64,000 bases of DNA from an uncultured Kangiellaceae bacterium (lineage in GTDB: Bacteria; Pseudomonadota; Gammaproteobacteria; Enterobacterales; Kangiellaceae): positions 62,001 to 126,000 of the forward strand of contig CAJQOL010000007.1 in the NCBI GenBank assembly GCA_905479925.1, in the 5' to 3' direction. This document shows, piece by piece, positions 1 through 9,062 of the stretch. The first letter of the stretch is position 1, and each line of letters begins with the position of its first letter. The notes below the pieces were generated by a model. The model was given only the letters and a program-made list of their open reading frames with translations, was not told where the DNA came from and ran no database searches. Both the position numbers and the translations under genes were made by a program.

Positions 1-171
1 CTTTTAATATTCATTCATTTATTCGAGAATCTTTATCTTGTAGCCTTTTTTCCGTATCGAACATCCCGTCTCGAATATCCCGAAATTTTTACTACGACTA
101 TAAATTGGAAATCGTTAATGAGCTTAACCTATAAGTAGCCAGAAGAAGTCGTTTTTTATACCTACGGTTTG

Positions 172-624
172 TCAGTCTGACTTATTGATCGGGTTCAAAT
201 GAGACGAGCGCAATAAAGAATAGCTAACCTCATATTTATCTTTCATCTCCCCTCTAGTCCAACCTTGGGTTTTGTAAAAATCGTCTGCTCTTGTGTTCGC
301 TTCTGTATCAAGCGTTATTTTTTGCGCGCCAATCTCAAAAAGCCACTGTGTAGCAAGTTGAATTAAGCCTTTGCCGGTGCCGATACCTTCGAATTCAGGC
401 TTAACAAAAAGCGCCCATATAGAATGATTCGCTTTTTCAGCATAGGAAAATCCTATAACTTTATCATCCAACTCACATACCCAGCCTCGCCCCAATTTAT
501 CTAAATAATCTTCATACATTTTTCGCGTGATTAACGTTGGATCTGATAATGCATTTTCGGTAACGGAAATTCTTATTTCAGACATTGCGTCTATATCATT
601 ATTTGAGGCCTGTCTAAATTTCAT
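172..624 (-). CDS. GNAT family N-acetyltransferase
   Basis: A 150-residue protein with the GNAT fold, predicted to move an acetyl group from acetyl-CoA to an unknown amine. The acetyl-CoA loop is visible as EFEGIGTGKGL at about residues 77-88, after the strand WALFVKP; the C-terminal part (TRADDFYKTQGW) matches the usual last strand and helix of the fold. The start is an ATG. It stands alone ahead of a VOC gene on the same strand. The substrate cannot be told from sequence. Confidence 0.85.
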   Translation of the reverse strand: MKFRQASNNDIDAMSEIRISVTENALSDPTLITRKMYEDYLDKLGRGWVCELDDKVIGFSYAEKANHSIWALFVKPEFEGIGTGKGLIQLATQWLFEIGAQKITLDTEANTRADDFYKTQGWTRGEMKDKYEVSYSLLRSSHLNPINKSD

Positions 625-692
625 AAATATTCCATCCTAATTAACTCCACCCTTATTAACTTTATCCATTTCCCGTTGCTCGTTGCTCGTCA

Positions 693-1457
693 TTAACCAA
701 TTATTAACGCAAAATAGACACCAACAGGATCGCGGATAATGGCATACTTTTGCTCAGTGCACTCGCTAATGATTTCACCATCATTCTCGATAACCCGTTT
801 TAGACTTTCGGCAATATCATCCACAGGCAAATGAATTAACCAAGTCGATGGAACACCGTTTAGCTCATTGGGAAACTCGCTGATTTTCGCGGCGGAATTC
901 TCGTTGTCAATTTGCATTTCAAAACCTGCGGCTTTACCTACACTATGTTCGGCCTCACAGGACTTGGCTCGCCAGCCCACCACCTGTTGATAAAAGTCTC
1001 GGCTTACCATCGCGTCTGGAACCATCAATGAAAGCCAACCGATACAGCCAAAGCGTTCATTTGGTTTGCTGTTGTCTAGATCAGCATCCAAAGCCGGAAT
1101 TATGCCAAAAGCAGCTCCGTCTGGGTCGGTAATGACAGCCCACTGGCTTAAACCATTGTCGTCCTTTCCATGCATGAGTTCTTTGCCACCCCTCTCAACA
1201 GCATTGGCTGCACTAGCGGCAACGTCGGCGACCTGAAAGTGTGGCATCCATTGTAACGGTAACCGGTCATATTCGGGAGTTCGAGCGCCAAGACCAATTA
1301 TCGGCGTGCCTTGGTTGTTCATCAAGTCATCACGCCAAAGTGGATTATTCCCCGTTGTGAGGACTTTTGAGTAGAAAGCGAGTTCACTCTCATGATTAGG
1401 TACTGCAATATCCGCACTGAGGACACCACCAACACCATAGAAAAATGGTTTTTGCAT
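693..1457 (-). CDS. Two-domain VOC (glyoxalase/bleomycin-resistance fold) protein
   Basis: A 254-residue protein made of two vicinal-oxygen-chelate modules, about residues 1-125 and 135-254. Each ends in the typical strand before the C-terminus (ITDPDGAAFGII and IRDPVGVYFALI). VOC proteins are metal-dependent enzymes or drug-binding proteins; the reaction here is unknown. The ATG has a strong ribosome binding site (AAAGGAGG) upstream on the minus strand. Confidence 0.85.
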   Translation of the reverse strand: MQKPFFYGVGGVLSADIAVPNHESELAFYSKVLTTGNNPLWRDDLMNNQGTPIIGLGARTPEYDRLPLQWMPHFQVADVAASAANAVERGGKELMHGKDDNGLSQWAVITDPDGAAFGIIPALDADLDNSKPNERFGCIGWLSLMVPDAMVSRDFYQQVVGWRAKSCEAEHSVGKAAGFEMQIDNENSAAKISEFPNELNGVPSTWLIHLPVDDIAESLKRVIENDGEIISECTEQKYAIIRDPVGVYFALIIG

Positions 1458-1504
1458 TATTTGCCTCCTTTCGCTTCAATATATGACTTCGACTGGTTAT
1501 AAAT

Positions 1505-1993
1505 TTAACTTCCAACAACATTAAATAGGGAAACAGTATGAACCAAACCCTTCTTAATTATTATATTAAGAGTCGTTATATCGTCATAAGGTAAGTTATG
1601 AATTGGACGCTGATAGTGCCAATAAATTTCATTGTCACCTTCAGTTAACTGAATACCAATCAACTCCGAAGCCTTTCGTTGAGAAATTCCAACAGTCAAA
1701 CCTAGCTTATTATTTGTGCTGATATTACTTTTTGAAGAGATACACTTTAAATTCGGTTTGTCCGATAAAAATGAGTATCCATCACCGAGTACATTTTTTG
1801 AATAGACAACATATATATCATTTGTTTTATAACAATACTCTCTAAGCCCATGTGCACCCTTTGAAGCTTCTCCCTCGTACACTTTCTGGTATTCCAGCAA
1901 AAGTAATTCTACGGGCGCAGGACTATTAAACTCATTCGCAGAATTCACGCCACACCAAAATAATAGAATAAAATTTCTTATCTTAAATTTCAT
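1505..1993 (-). CDS. Hypothetical secreted protein
   Basis: The ORF track starts this at a TTG, but the ATG five codons later (MKFKIRNFILLFWC) gives a better signal-peptide-like start, so I place the start at 1993 (162 residues). After a short hydrophobic leader the protein is soluble, with several cysteines (REYCYKT, LKCISS). I do not recognise a family. It lies between a VOC gene and a GNAT gene, all on the minus strand. Confidence 0.6.
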   Translation of the reverse strand: MKFKIRNFILLFWCGVNSANEFNSPAPVELLLLEYQKVYEGEASKGAHGLREYCYKTNDIYVVYSKNVLGDGYSFLSDKPNLKCISSKSNISTNNKLGLTVGISQRKASELIGIQLTEGDNEIYWHYQRPIHNLPYDDITTLNIIIKKGLVHTVSLFNVVGS

Positions 1994-2065
1994 AGTCCTA
2001 AACAACACTGCAAAAATAGGCTCAAAATAACGGTTGCTAAACCCTTTGACCTGCTACCTATGCTT

Positions 2066-2602
2066 CTACCAAAGGTTAGGGTCATTTAATGCCTCAACAC
2101 ATCGGGTAGAACCAGGCATCGCCTGAATTTCTTGACCATCAAGAGACTGCGCGAGCCACCCAATAGGCTGACTCAACGGGCAAGGGGCTTTTATAATATT
2201 CTCATTAATTTGTATAAAGCCTGTTTTGGAATAATAACCAGGGTCACCGTAAGTAAATACTAAATTCACATTCAGCGACCTTAGATGATCTAATCCGTAT
2301 TGAATTAGCTTTTGCCCGATCCCTGTTCCTTGAACAGCGGTTGAAACTGCAACCGGCGACAAAATAAATGCAAGCTGGCCGCTAGGAACAATTAATCGAC
2401 TGAAGAAGATACCACCGAGGATAACCTGCTTTTCTTCTGCAATGCAGCCAATTAAGTCTTGTGGTTTGGTGGTTTCAATTAAGTTGGCAACAAACTCTGC
2501 GATTATTTGACCTTCTGTCTCACCCTCGGATTCAGCGAATACCGATTTGAAAAAATGAGTTATCGTTTCGGATTTAGATTCACAATAAAGTGAAAGCTTC
2601 AT
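2066..2602 (-). CDS. GNAT family N-acetyltransferase (YhbS-like)
   Basis: A 178-residue acetyltransferase. The acetyl-CoA-binding segment is QGTGIGQKLI at residues 91-100, after the strand LSPVAV; the downstream GDPGYYSKTGF is characteristic of the YhbS-like (COG3153) subgroup. The substrate is unknown. It has its own ATG and is separated by about 30 bases from the membrane protein upstream on the same strand, so the two may be co-transcribed. Confidence 0.85.
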   Translation of the reverse strand: MKLSLYCESKSETITHFFKSVFAESEGETEGQIIAEFVANLIETTKPQDLIGCIAEEKQVILGGIFFSRLIVPSGQLAFILSPVAVSTAVQGTGIGQKLIQYGLDHLRSLNVNLVFTYGDPGYYSKTGFIQINENIIKAPCPLSQPIGWLAQSLDGQEIQAMPGSTRCVEALNDPNLW

Positions 2603-2635
2603 ATTTGTATCCTTTGCCGCGATTTATGTCGCCGA

Positions 2636-3037
2636 TTAATACTGAGCTTTATTCGTTTTTTCTTCTTTCAATAACTTGATTAATACCATAGAGGTGATAA
2701 CGAGATACACCAGGGTAGCAATGTGCTTAGCAACAACATTGAACTGAGCGTCTGCTTGATACGCTAGATAACCGTCAGTTAACGGCATAATAGTACCAAA
2801 TAGCGCCGCCAACAAAAGCAATTTGTAGTTTTGAAAATAGAGCAACGCGCCTATTATTAATGCAACAAATAGAGTACGAGACGCATAAATATGAATCCAA
2901 TCTGTATCTACTGCTGAGGCTAAAACTGTACCTCTTATATTGGCGAATGAAACAGGATCGACATACGCGAAAATCGCATAAAACCCTTGCAGTAACGCCA
3001 TCAATAAAACCAATATAAATCCAATTTTTCGAATCAT
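2636..3037 (-). CDS. Small four-helix membrane protein
   Basis: A 133-residue protein with four probable membrane segments: about residues 4-26 (IGFILVLLMALLQGFYAIF), 50-66, 70-88 and 103-122. The short charged tail KEEKTNKAQY would lie in the cytoplasm. I do not recognise a named family. It probably forms a transcription unit with the YhbS-like acetyltransferase just downstream. Confidence 0.65.
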   Translation of the reverse strand: MIRKIGFILVLLMALLQGFYAIFAYVDPVSFANIRGTVLASAVDTDWIHIYASRTLFVALIIGALLYFQNYKLLLLAALFGTIMPLTDGYLAYQADAQFNVVAKHIATLVYLVITSMVLIKLLKEEKTNKAQY

Positions 3038-3133
3038 TATTATTGTTGTCCTATATTCGTTATGCAGCTATATCAAAAGAGTCTATCCCTTTATATTTTA
3101 CTAAAAACAGATAGACACTAGCATAAAGCCGAA

Positions 3134-3595
3134 TTATTGCTCTCTCGTATAATACTCTCTTATATGGCCATTACCACTACGCCCGGGTTTGCCCATGTAT
3201 TCCCAATAGGTATTATCATTATCAAATTGAAGATGTGAGATCTGTGTTTTTCCGTTTCTTTGGTACTCTAAAACGATACTATTCGAGTTGCAGCCAAGAA
3301 TTTTATAAGTGGTTTGCTCTTTAGATGATGGTCTTTTTATTTTATTTTTTCCCATAACCAATTCCACTTCAGGTGTATCAATTATCATATTGCCACTAGC
3401 TTTAAACTCTATGGTTTCTATTCCTTGAGTTTGAATCATAAAATTCCAAGCCTTACTTTCGACATTTGCCCATCGCTTGTTAAATTCAACAAATTTTTCT
3501 TTAGAGGAAGTCCATGTTCCATCCAATGTCGGACAAGTATATCCAATGCATGGAACCAATAGTGATAGAGCAATTAGTAGTTGTTTTATTTTCAT
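3134..3595 (-). CDS. Hypothetical secreted protein
   Basis: A 153-residue protein with a clear Sec signal peptide (MKIKQLLIALSLLVPCIGYT, cleavage near residue 20), then CPTLDGTWTSSKEKF. The rest looks like a small beta-rich periplasmic domain of the lipocalin-like 'TWTSS...KILGCNSNSIVLEY' kind. A second cysteine in LGCNS could pair with the one after the signal. No family is recognised with confidence. Confidence 0.6.
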   Translation of the reverse strand: MKIKQLLIALSLLVPCIGYTCPTLDGTWTSSKEKFVEFNKRWANVESKAWNFMIQTQGIETIEFKASGNMIIDTPEVELVMGKNKIKRPSSKEQTTYKILGCNSNSIVLEYQRNGKTQISHLQFDNDNTYWEYMGKPGRSGNGHIREYYTREQ

Positions 3596-4170
3596 TGATT
3601 GTCCCTAAAATAAAATTAATGATTCTCATTAAAGCTTTCTAGAATCTAGATATCGTCAGCCAAAGCGTTGTATCACGCTTTTTTTAATAGCTAGCTTTAT
3701 GAGAGGGTGCGCGAGCACATTCACAAAACATATCCTAATACAAAGGGTATAGCGGAGCAATTGAATATAGATTTCTTGTTTTCTCGACTATTGCACTGCC
3801 ATTGCTAGAGTTTCCACTGCAAAGTCGATATCAAAAAGCAATAATCGCTCTCTGAAAGCTGTTTGTCAGTCCAGAAATGCCGATAATTATTATCGTTAGA
3901 TCGACTGCTCTCCTAACTTTGCAACCAACTTAACCTGACTTAATTCAACTTAAGTTGCCACATCGAAAATTTGGTCTATGCTTAAAGATGGATGCGCACA
4001 AGGCCGCTAGGACATTAGGAGATTAGGAGATTCGTTGAGGGCTAAAATTCGGCACAAACCAATGCTCATGACGTCGACATAAATCATTGTTGATCCAATA
4101 GAGAACTTACCTCGTATATCGTGTTAGCAATTAATCAATTCACGATAATATTAACTCCAAGGATAACACC
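3596..4170. other. Long intergenic region ahead of the chemosensory operon
   Basis: About 575 bases without a supportable gene, between the divergent secreted-protein gene and the STAS gene. It holds a good sigma70-like promoter candidate (3955-3982), a 10-base palindrome AACTTAAGTT at 3947-3956 that touches its -35 box, and a short ATTAGGAG direct repeat near 4014-4030. The distance from that promoter to the first start codon leaves a leader of roughly 180 bases. Confidence 0.5.
3955..3982 (+). promoter_or_regulatory. Candidate sigma70 promoter of the chemosensory operon
   Basis: A -35 box TTGCCA (3955-3960) and a -10 box TATGCT (3977-3982) are separated by 16 bases. A palindrome AACTTAAGTT overlaps the -35 box and could be an operator. 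This is pattern matching only; no transcript start is known. Confidence 0.4.
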
Positions 4171-4434
4171 ATGGTAGATACACTTGCAGCTCCAGAGCAG
4201 TGCAATATTATGAATATCGAAGCTTTCTTTGAGCAATGTAAGGATGCCATTGCAAACGACAGCAGCCTTATTACCATTGATTGCGCAGACATTGAGAAAG
4301 TCGATTTCACCTTTATCCAACTTTTGTTGATGCTTAAAAATGAATGCTCTGAAGTGAAGATTGTGAGCCCTAGCGAACGTTTCAACGAAGCGCTCAGTCT
4401 TTATCAACTCCAAGCGCTTTTAGAAAGCAATTAA
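4171..4434 (+). CDS. STAS-domain protein (first gene of chemosensory operon)
   Basis: An 87-residue single-domain protein. The segment SSLITIDCADIEKVDFTFIQLLLMLKNE fits the STAS fold seen in anti-sigma-factor antagonists and in MlaB-like proteins: strand, the D/S-containing loop, then the helix. The usual phosphorylatable Ser before the helix is replaced by a VDFTF stretch, so phospho-regulation is uncertain. It starts at an ATG behind AAGG and lies 14 bases before cheA. STAS proteins next to cheA occur in some non-flagellar chemosensory clusters; its partner here is unknown. Confidence 0.7.
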   Translation: MVDTLAAPEQCNIMNIEAFFEQCKDAIANDSSLITIDCADIEKVDFTFIQLLLMLKNECSEVKIVSPSERFNEALSLYQLQALLESN

Positions 4435-4448
4435 TTGATGGTGCCCTA

Positions 4449-6560
4449 ATGAGCGGTATAGACCTAAGTAAATTTCTACCACTGTTTATATCAGAAAGCC
4501 AAGATCACTTGGCCAACTTTGAGGAAGGCTTAATTCAGCTTTCAGGGGACGATTATGATAGCGAAACCATTAATGCCATATTCCGAGCAGCTCATTCTAT
4601 TAAGGGCAGTGGAGGAATGTACCAGCTTGACCGTTTAGTTCATTTTGCCCATGTTTCTGAAACAGTATTAGATTTTATCAGGCAAGATCAGCTGGCGGTT
4701 AGTGATGACCTTATTGAACTGCTCTTTGACGTTAAAGACTTTCTGAGCGCGCTAGTAGCTGCCGTTGAAAGTGGCGAAGAACCCGAAGAGGGTGCCGAGT
4801 CCAACACGCTGGCCTCTCTTGAAAAGTACATTAAACAAGTTGAAGAAGGAGGCAATGCACCTTCGGATAACGATGATATAGAAACTACTTCTGATTCAGA
4901 AACATCGTCAGCTGAGCAAACTGACACCAAGGCTGTGCTATTTATCACTTTAGACAGCGATGGTTTTCAGTCTGGCCTGCGTTTAGAGCCAGTGCTTTAT
5001 GAAATAAAAGAAACGATCGGTTTTGAGACTTTAGAAATTGACTTTAAGCCACCAAGTTCATTAGTAAATTTTGATCCTACAGTCAGTTACAGCAGTATCA
5101 AATTGAGATTAAACCGAACGCCAACTGACGATGAACTTGAAGAAATCTTCGGTTTCTCTGCCGGAGCTAGCTACAATCTCGAAACTTCGGAAACGCAGGA
5201 CTCAGCAACCAACAGTCCTATAAGCGAAGGTGGCGAATCATCGGATAACTCTTCAAAAGACAAAAAATCGCAACAAACAGCTGCACCTTCTCCAAAAGCT
5301 GCAGCAAAAACTCCAGCAACCGCAACGGCGAAAGCTGCCCCGAAACTGATTAAGGTTCAAGCAGAAAAGTTAGACTCGTTAGTGACAGAAGTGGGTGAGC
5401 TGCTACTTAAAAAATCCCAGTTGGATTACCATCTCAGCAAATTGAATGACACAACAGTCAATAATTTATTAGATGAATTTGAAAAATCTTTAGCGGCTAT
5501 TCGTGAATCATCACTCGCACTAAGACTAGTGCCCTTAAATGAAGGGTTAATGAGATCTCACCGAACCGTTAGAGAGGCGGCCAAGGCCACGGGAAAAGAT
5601 ATCAAGCTGACCATTACTGGTGGCGATACTGAACTTGATAGGATTACTGTAGATAAATTAGGCGACCCGCTAACGCACATATTACGCAACAGCTGCGACC
5701 ACGGTATAGAAACTCCTGAGGTGCGTGAAGCATCAGGAAAAGACACTCAGGGCAGTATCTCGTTAGACGCCAATTATCAAAGTGGCAACGTGGTTCTAAC
5801 CATTAAAGACGACGGTAAAGGCATACCCAGAGATATAGTGCTAAACAAAGCTATTGATAAAGGGCTTGTTTCTGCCGATGAGAATCCAAGCGACCGCGAT
5901 ATTTACAACCTTATTTTTCATCCAGGTTTTTCAACGGCGGAAGCGGTGACGGATCTTTCAGGCCGCGGCGTCGGAATGGATGTTGTCAGAAGAAACATCA
6001 ATGACTTAGGCTGAACAGTCATAGTAGATTCTGCTGCTGGAAAAGGAACAACCCTAACCATCACCTTGCCTCTAACATCCGCCATCATGGACGGTTTTTT
6101 AATTGAATCCGCCAATCAGCCGTTGATCGTCGCTATGGACAAAGTATTACAATGCGTGCCCAAAGATCAGCTGCAGATTAATCAGTCTAACGGCAATGAT
6201 TGCATGCTGTATCAAGGCGAATACATTCCTACCATTCTAGTGTCTGAACAACTAGGTATTGCCGAGAGCGATAATGATGAAAATGAATTCGATATAAAAC
6301 CTGAAGACAAAAAAGCAACTACCCAGCAAGAAGCTATTGTTGTGATGACTCAATACGGCAAGGTCGCCCTTATCATCGATCATCTAGAAGGAGAGCTTCA
6401 AGGCGTTATAAAACCAATGGGCCCTATTCTAAGTCAATGCCAACTGTTTGGCGGCATGCTAACCCTACCATCCGGTGATTTAGCATTTTTATTAGACATC
6501 AATACCTTGGCGAAAAATGCTCAAGATTCGCTCCATAACTACGAGAAGGTTAACTCATGA
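4449..6560 (+). pseudogene. cheA: cheA chemotaxis histidine kinase interrupted by one in-frame TGA
   Basis: Read through one stop, this is a 703-codon CheA. It has an HPt domain with phospho-acceptor His49 in AAHSIKGSGG, a variable middle domain (about 160-250), an Ala/Lys/Pro-rich linker, a dimerisation domain (LDSLVTEVGELLLK), and an ATPase domain with N box (HILRNSCDHGIE), DDGKGIP and SGRGVGMDV. The frame then hits TGA at 6012-6014. It continues in the same frame as TVIVDSAAGKGTTLTITLPLT and a CheW-like regulatory domain to 6560. The stop sits where the family has a glycine (NDLG-G-TV), so a GGA-to-TGA change explains it. Everything after the stop still looks functional, so the lesion is recent, a sequence error, or read through. 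There is no receiver domain. The 3' end overlaps the MCP gene by 4 bases (ATGA). Confidence 0.9.
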
Positions 6561-8530
6561 TTTCAAAAGTCCTACAAGACATACAGCTCAGAAATAAAAT
6601 TCTAGTCATTTTAATTCTGCCGATATTAATGCTTCTATTTCTCGCTATCGACTACACTACAAAAAGTTGGCAAAATTGGAGCACTTATTCCGAGAACTTA
6701 ACCACATCGATTTTGGTGACTAAAGCGACTTCCGTGGTCCATGAGCTGCAAAAAGAGCGCGGTATGTCCACCGGATTTGTGGGATCAAATGGAGTAAACT
6801 TTAAGTCAAAGTTAATTTCTCAGCGACAAACTGTCGATGCGTTAAGGTCTCAATATTTAATCTTGATCGAAGATCAATTTGCCAATGTACCCGAGAATGT
6901 ACAACAAGATCTTAAGAAAATTGAGGCCGACCTACAATCACTCCCTAACATTCGGGAACAAGTTAGCGCTCTAAGAATAGACACTAACGACTTATTGCAG
7001 CTCTACACTAAAGTCATAGAAGATTTACTCCACATCAATGTCCTTATCATACGCAACCTTAATTCAGCCGCTACCCTAAACGATGCCGAAGCTCTCCATT
7101 TCTTGAGCTATTCTAAAGAAAAACATGGACTGGAGCGCGGCTTAATGAGTGGTGTTTTCAGCAAAGACATAATGAGTAAAGAGCAAAAAACTAAATTTGT
7201 AGGACTTCATGTTGCCTCAAACGTTTACTGGCTCTCCGCCAAAGAAAATGCCAACGATAATCTACACAAAATAATGAAAGAGATTGAACGATCTGAAAGT
7301 TATAAGTCTCTTCTTGAAATGAGGGAAATAGCAACCAATAATGAATCAAACTTTGGCGTTGATGCTGGAGTTTGGTTTGACAAAGCTACAATGGTGATTG
7401 ACGCTAAACGCGAAGCCGAAAAAAGCGCTGCGGATTCTCTACTAAACCAATTACAAAGCAAAGCGGAAAATCATCGAGCGAATTTTTTCTTAACGATTAT
7501 TTCCTTGGTAGTGGCCTTATTGATTACATTCATTTTGATTAAAGTAACCATTGAGTTAATCAATCGTCAAATTCTTGCTTTAAGTGAAAATTTCTTAGCC
7601 CTATCACGTGGTGATATGAACACCCCGTTTGAAAGTTCTTCCAAAGACGAGTTCGGAAAGATCTCAGAAATGATGGAAAACTTTCGCAATAGAATGAACA
7701 ACGTCATTAAAGACATTCTGCTCAACACGTCAGGTGTCAGCACTTCCGCACCTCAAATCAGTGATTCTGCTATGGGACTCGCCACGTCGGTTGCCGAGCA
7801 AGCATCCAGTATTGAATCCACGTCTGTGGCATTAGAAGAAATCAGCACATCCGTTTCACAGAATGCAGATAATGCTAAGAAAACGGAAAGTATAGCCCTT
7901 GAAGCAGCGCAGAAAGCCCAAAAAACCGCCGACTCAGTGGTGCAAACCGTAGGCGCCATGAAAAAAATCACTGAGAAAATTTCCATTATTGAGGATATCG
8001 CTTACCAAACCAATCTATTAGCACTTAATGCTGCCATTGAAGCAGCTCGTGCTGGCGACCATGGCAGAGGCTTCTCAGTAGTTGCCGATGAAGTCCGTAA
8101 ATTGGCAGCACGAAGTGAAGACTCGGCTGGTGAAATCAGCACTCTGGCAAAAAACTGTATGCAAATCGCCGACTCTACCGGTGAGTTACTCCAGGAAATG
8201 GTGCCCGAAATTGAGCATACTTCAAAATTAGTTGAAGATATTTCGGTTGCTTCTAATGAACAATCCAATGCCATTATCGAGATTAAGGAATCCGTTCTAC
8301 AATTTGATAGAGTCACACAAGGCAATGCTGCTATGAGTGAAGAGTTAGCGGCCACCAGTGACGACCTAAAGGGGCAAGCCAATGCTTTGCATACCGCTAT
8401 TAGTTTTTTCAAAACCGGTTCAGCGGAGCAAGCGAAAATGGACAGCTTAGCCCCCGCCCCAATTAAAACTGCGTCCAGCTCTAACCAAGACACGGAAAAT
8501 TGGGATGAATCTGACTTTGAGGAATTTTAA
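6557..8530 (+). CDS. Methyl-accepting chemotaxis protein with NIT sensor domain
   Basis: A 657-residue transmembrane receptor. A first membrane helix (about 14-33) precedes a large all-helical periplasmic domain with HELQKERGMSTGFV at about 62-75, typical of the nitrate/nitrite-sensing NIT domain. A second membrane helix (about 311-331) leads to a HAMP domain and a signalling domain whose hairpin tip is NLLALNAAIEAARAGDHGRGFSVVADEVRKLA. The last five residues, DFEEF, fit the x-aromatic-x-x-aromatic pattern of CheR-tethering pentapeptides. The ligand is only suggested by the NIT fold. It overlaps cheA by 4 bases and lies 2 bases before cheW, so it is surely in the same operon. Confidence 0.93.
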   Translation: MISKVLQDIQLRNKILVILILPILMLLFLAIDYTTKSWQNWSTYSENLTTSILVTKATSVVHELQKERGMSTGFVGSNGVNFKSKLISQRQTVDALRSQYLILIEDQFANVPENVQQDLKKIEADLQSLPNIREQVSALRIDTNDLLQLYTKVIEDLLHINVLIIRNLNSAATLNDAEALHFLSYSKEKHGLERGLMSGVFSKDIMSKEQKTKFVGLHVASNVYWLSAKENANDNLHKIMKEIERSESYKSLLEMREIATNNESNFGVDAGVWFDKATMVIDAKREAEKSAADSLLNQLQSKAENHRANFFLTIISLVVALLITFILIKVTIELINRQILALSENFLALSRGDMNTPFESSSKDEFGKISEMMENFRNRMNNVIKDILLNTSGVSTSAPQISDSAMGLATSVAEQASSIESTSVALEEISTSVSQNADNAKKTESIALEAAQKAQKTADSVVQTVGAMKKITEKISIIEDIAYQTNLLALNAAIEAARAGDHGRGFSVVADEVRKLAARSEDSAGEISTLAKNCMQIADSTGELLQEMVPEIEHTSKLVEDISVASNEQSNAIIEIKESVLQFDRVTQGNAAMSEELAATSDDLKGQANALHTAISFFKTGSAEQAKMDSLAPAPIKTASSSNQDTENWDESDFEEF

Positions 8531-8532
8531 AG

Positions 8533-9039
8533 ATGACGTTATCATCCGAAGAGAACCAAGGACAGTTACTGCATTTTAACCTAGGCGGAGACCAATATCT
8601 GCTACCCATTGATATCATTCATGAGATATTAGAATATCAGCCAGTGACACAAGTACCATCTATGCCAGATGTGGTTCATGGTGTACTAAACCTGAGAGGT
8701 AAGTACATTCCTGTAATCGATCTTTCTCGAAGGCTGGCGCTTGAAAAACTTAAGATCAACAAACGTAGTTGTATTTTGGTTACCGAGTGTAATGACGGTA
8801 GTGAAAGCCTAATGATTGGATTGTTGGTGGATAAGGTAAATCACTTTATGAGTCTTGGAAGTGATGGTTTAAGCCCACCGCCTCAATTTGGCCATAGCAT
8901 TGCCAATGATTTAATTGCTGGAATGACAAAAATCGATGGCACCGACTACATAGTTTTGAAGGTCGAAACACTACTCAACTTGCAAGAACTGATTGCATTG
9001 CTCAATAGTAAAGAAATTGCGGAGGCCATTGAAAGCTAA
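8533..9039 (+). CDS. cheW: CheW-like chemotaxis coupling protein
   Basis: A 168-residue CheW-domain protein linking the receptor to CheA. It starts with the typical LLHFNLGGDQYLLPIDIIHEILEY strand pair and contains VVHGVLNLRGKYIPVIDLSRRL, the conserved NLRG segment at about residues 52-56. Its length is normal for the family. It starts 2 bases after the MCP stop and is followed by cheR after 23 bases. Confidence 0.93.
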   Translation: MTLSSEENQGQLLHFNLGGDQYLLPIDIIHEILEYQPVTQVPSMPDVVHGVLNLRGKYIPVIDLSRRLALEKLKINKRSCILVTECNDGSESLMIGLLVDKVNHFMSLGSDGLSPPPQFGHSIANDLIAGMTKIDGTDYIVLKVETLLNLQELIALLNSKEIAEAIES

Positions 9040-9062
9040 TGGCTTCATTGAAGATATCTTAG

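Noticed and set aside
1-171. Gene fragment at the left edge
   Set aside because: No frame gives a recognisable protein, and the sequence is AT-rich with stops in all frames.
4135-4413. Minus-strand ORF over the STAS gene
   Set aside because: It lies opposite a recognisable STAS gene with a proper ribosome site, and has no domain of its own.
6012-6014. Selenocysteine at the cheA TGA
   Set aside because: The family has Gly here, not Cys or Sec, there is no reason for Sec in an ATP-lid strand, and I saw no clear SECIS-like hairpin right after it.
8002-8493. 163-codon minus-strand ORF in the MCP gene
   Set aside because: It is antisense to the highly conserved signalling domain; its Cys/Ser/Ala-rich composition is that of a shadow frame.
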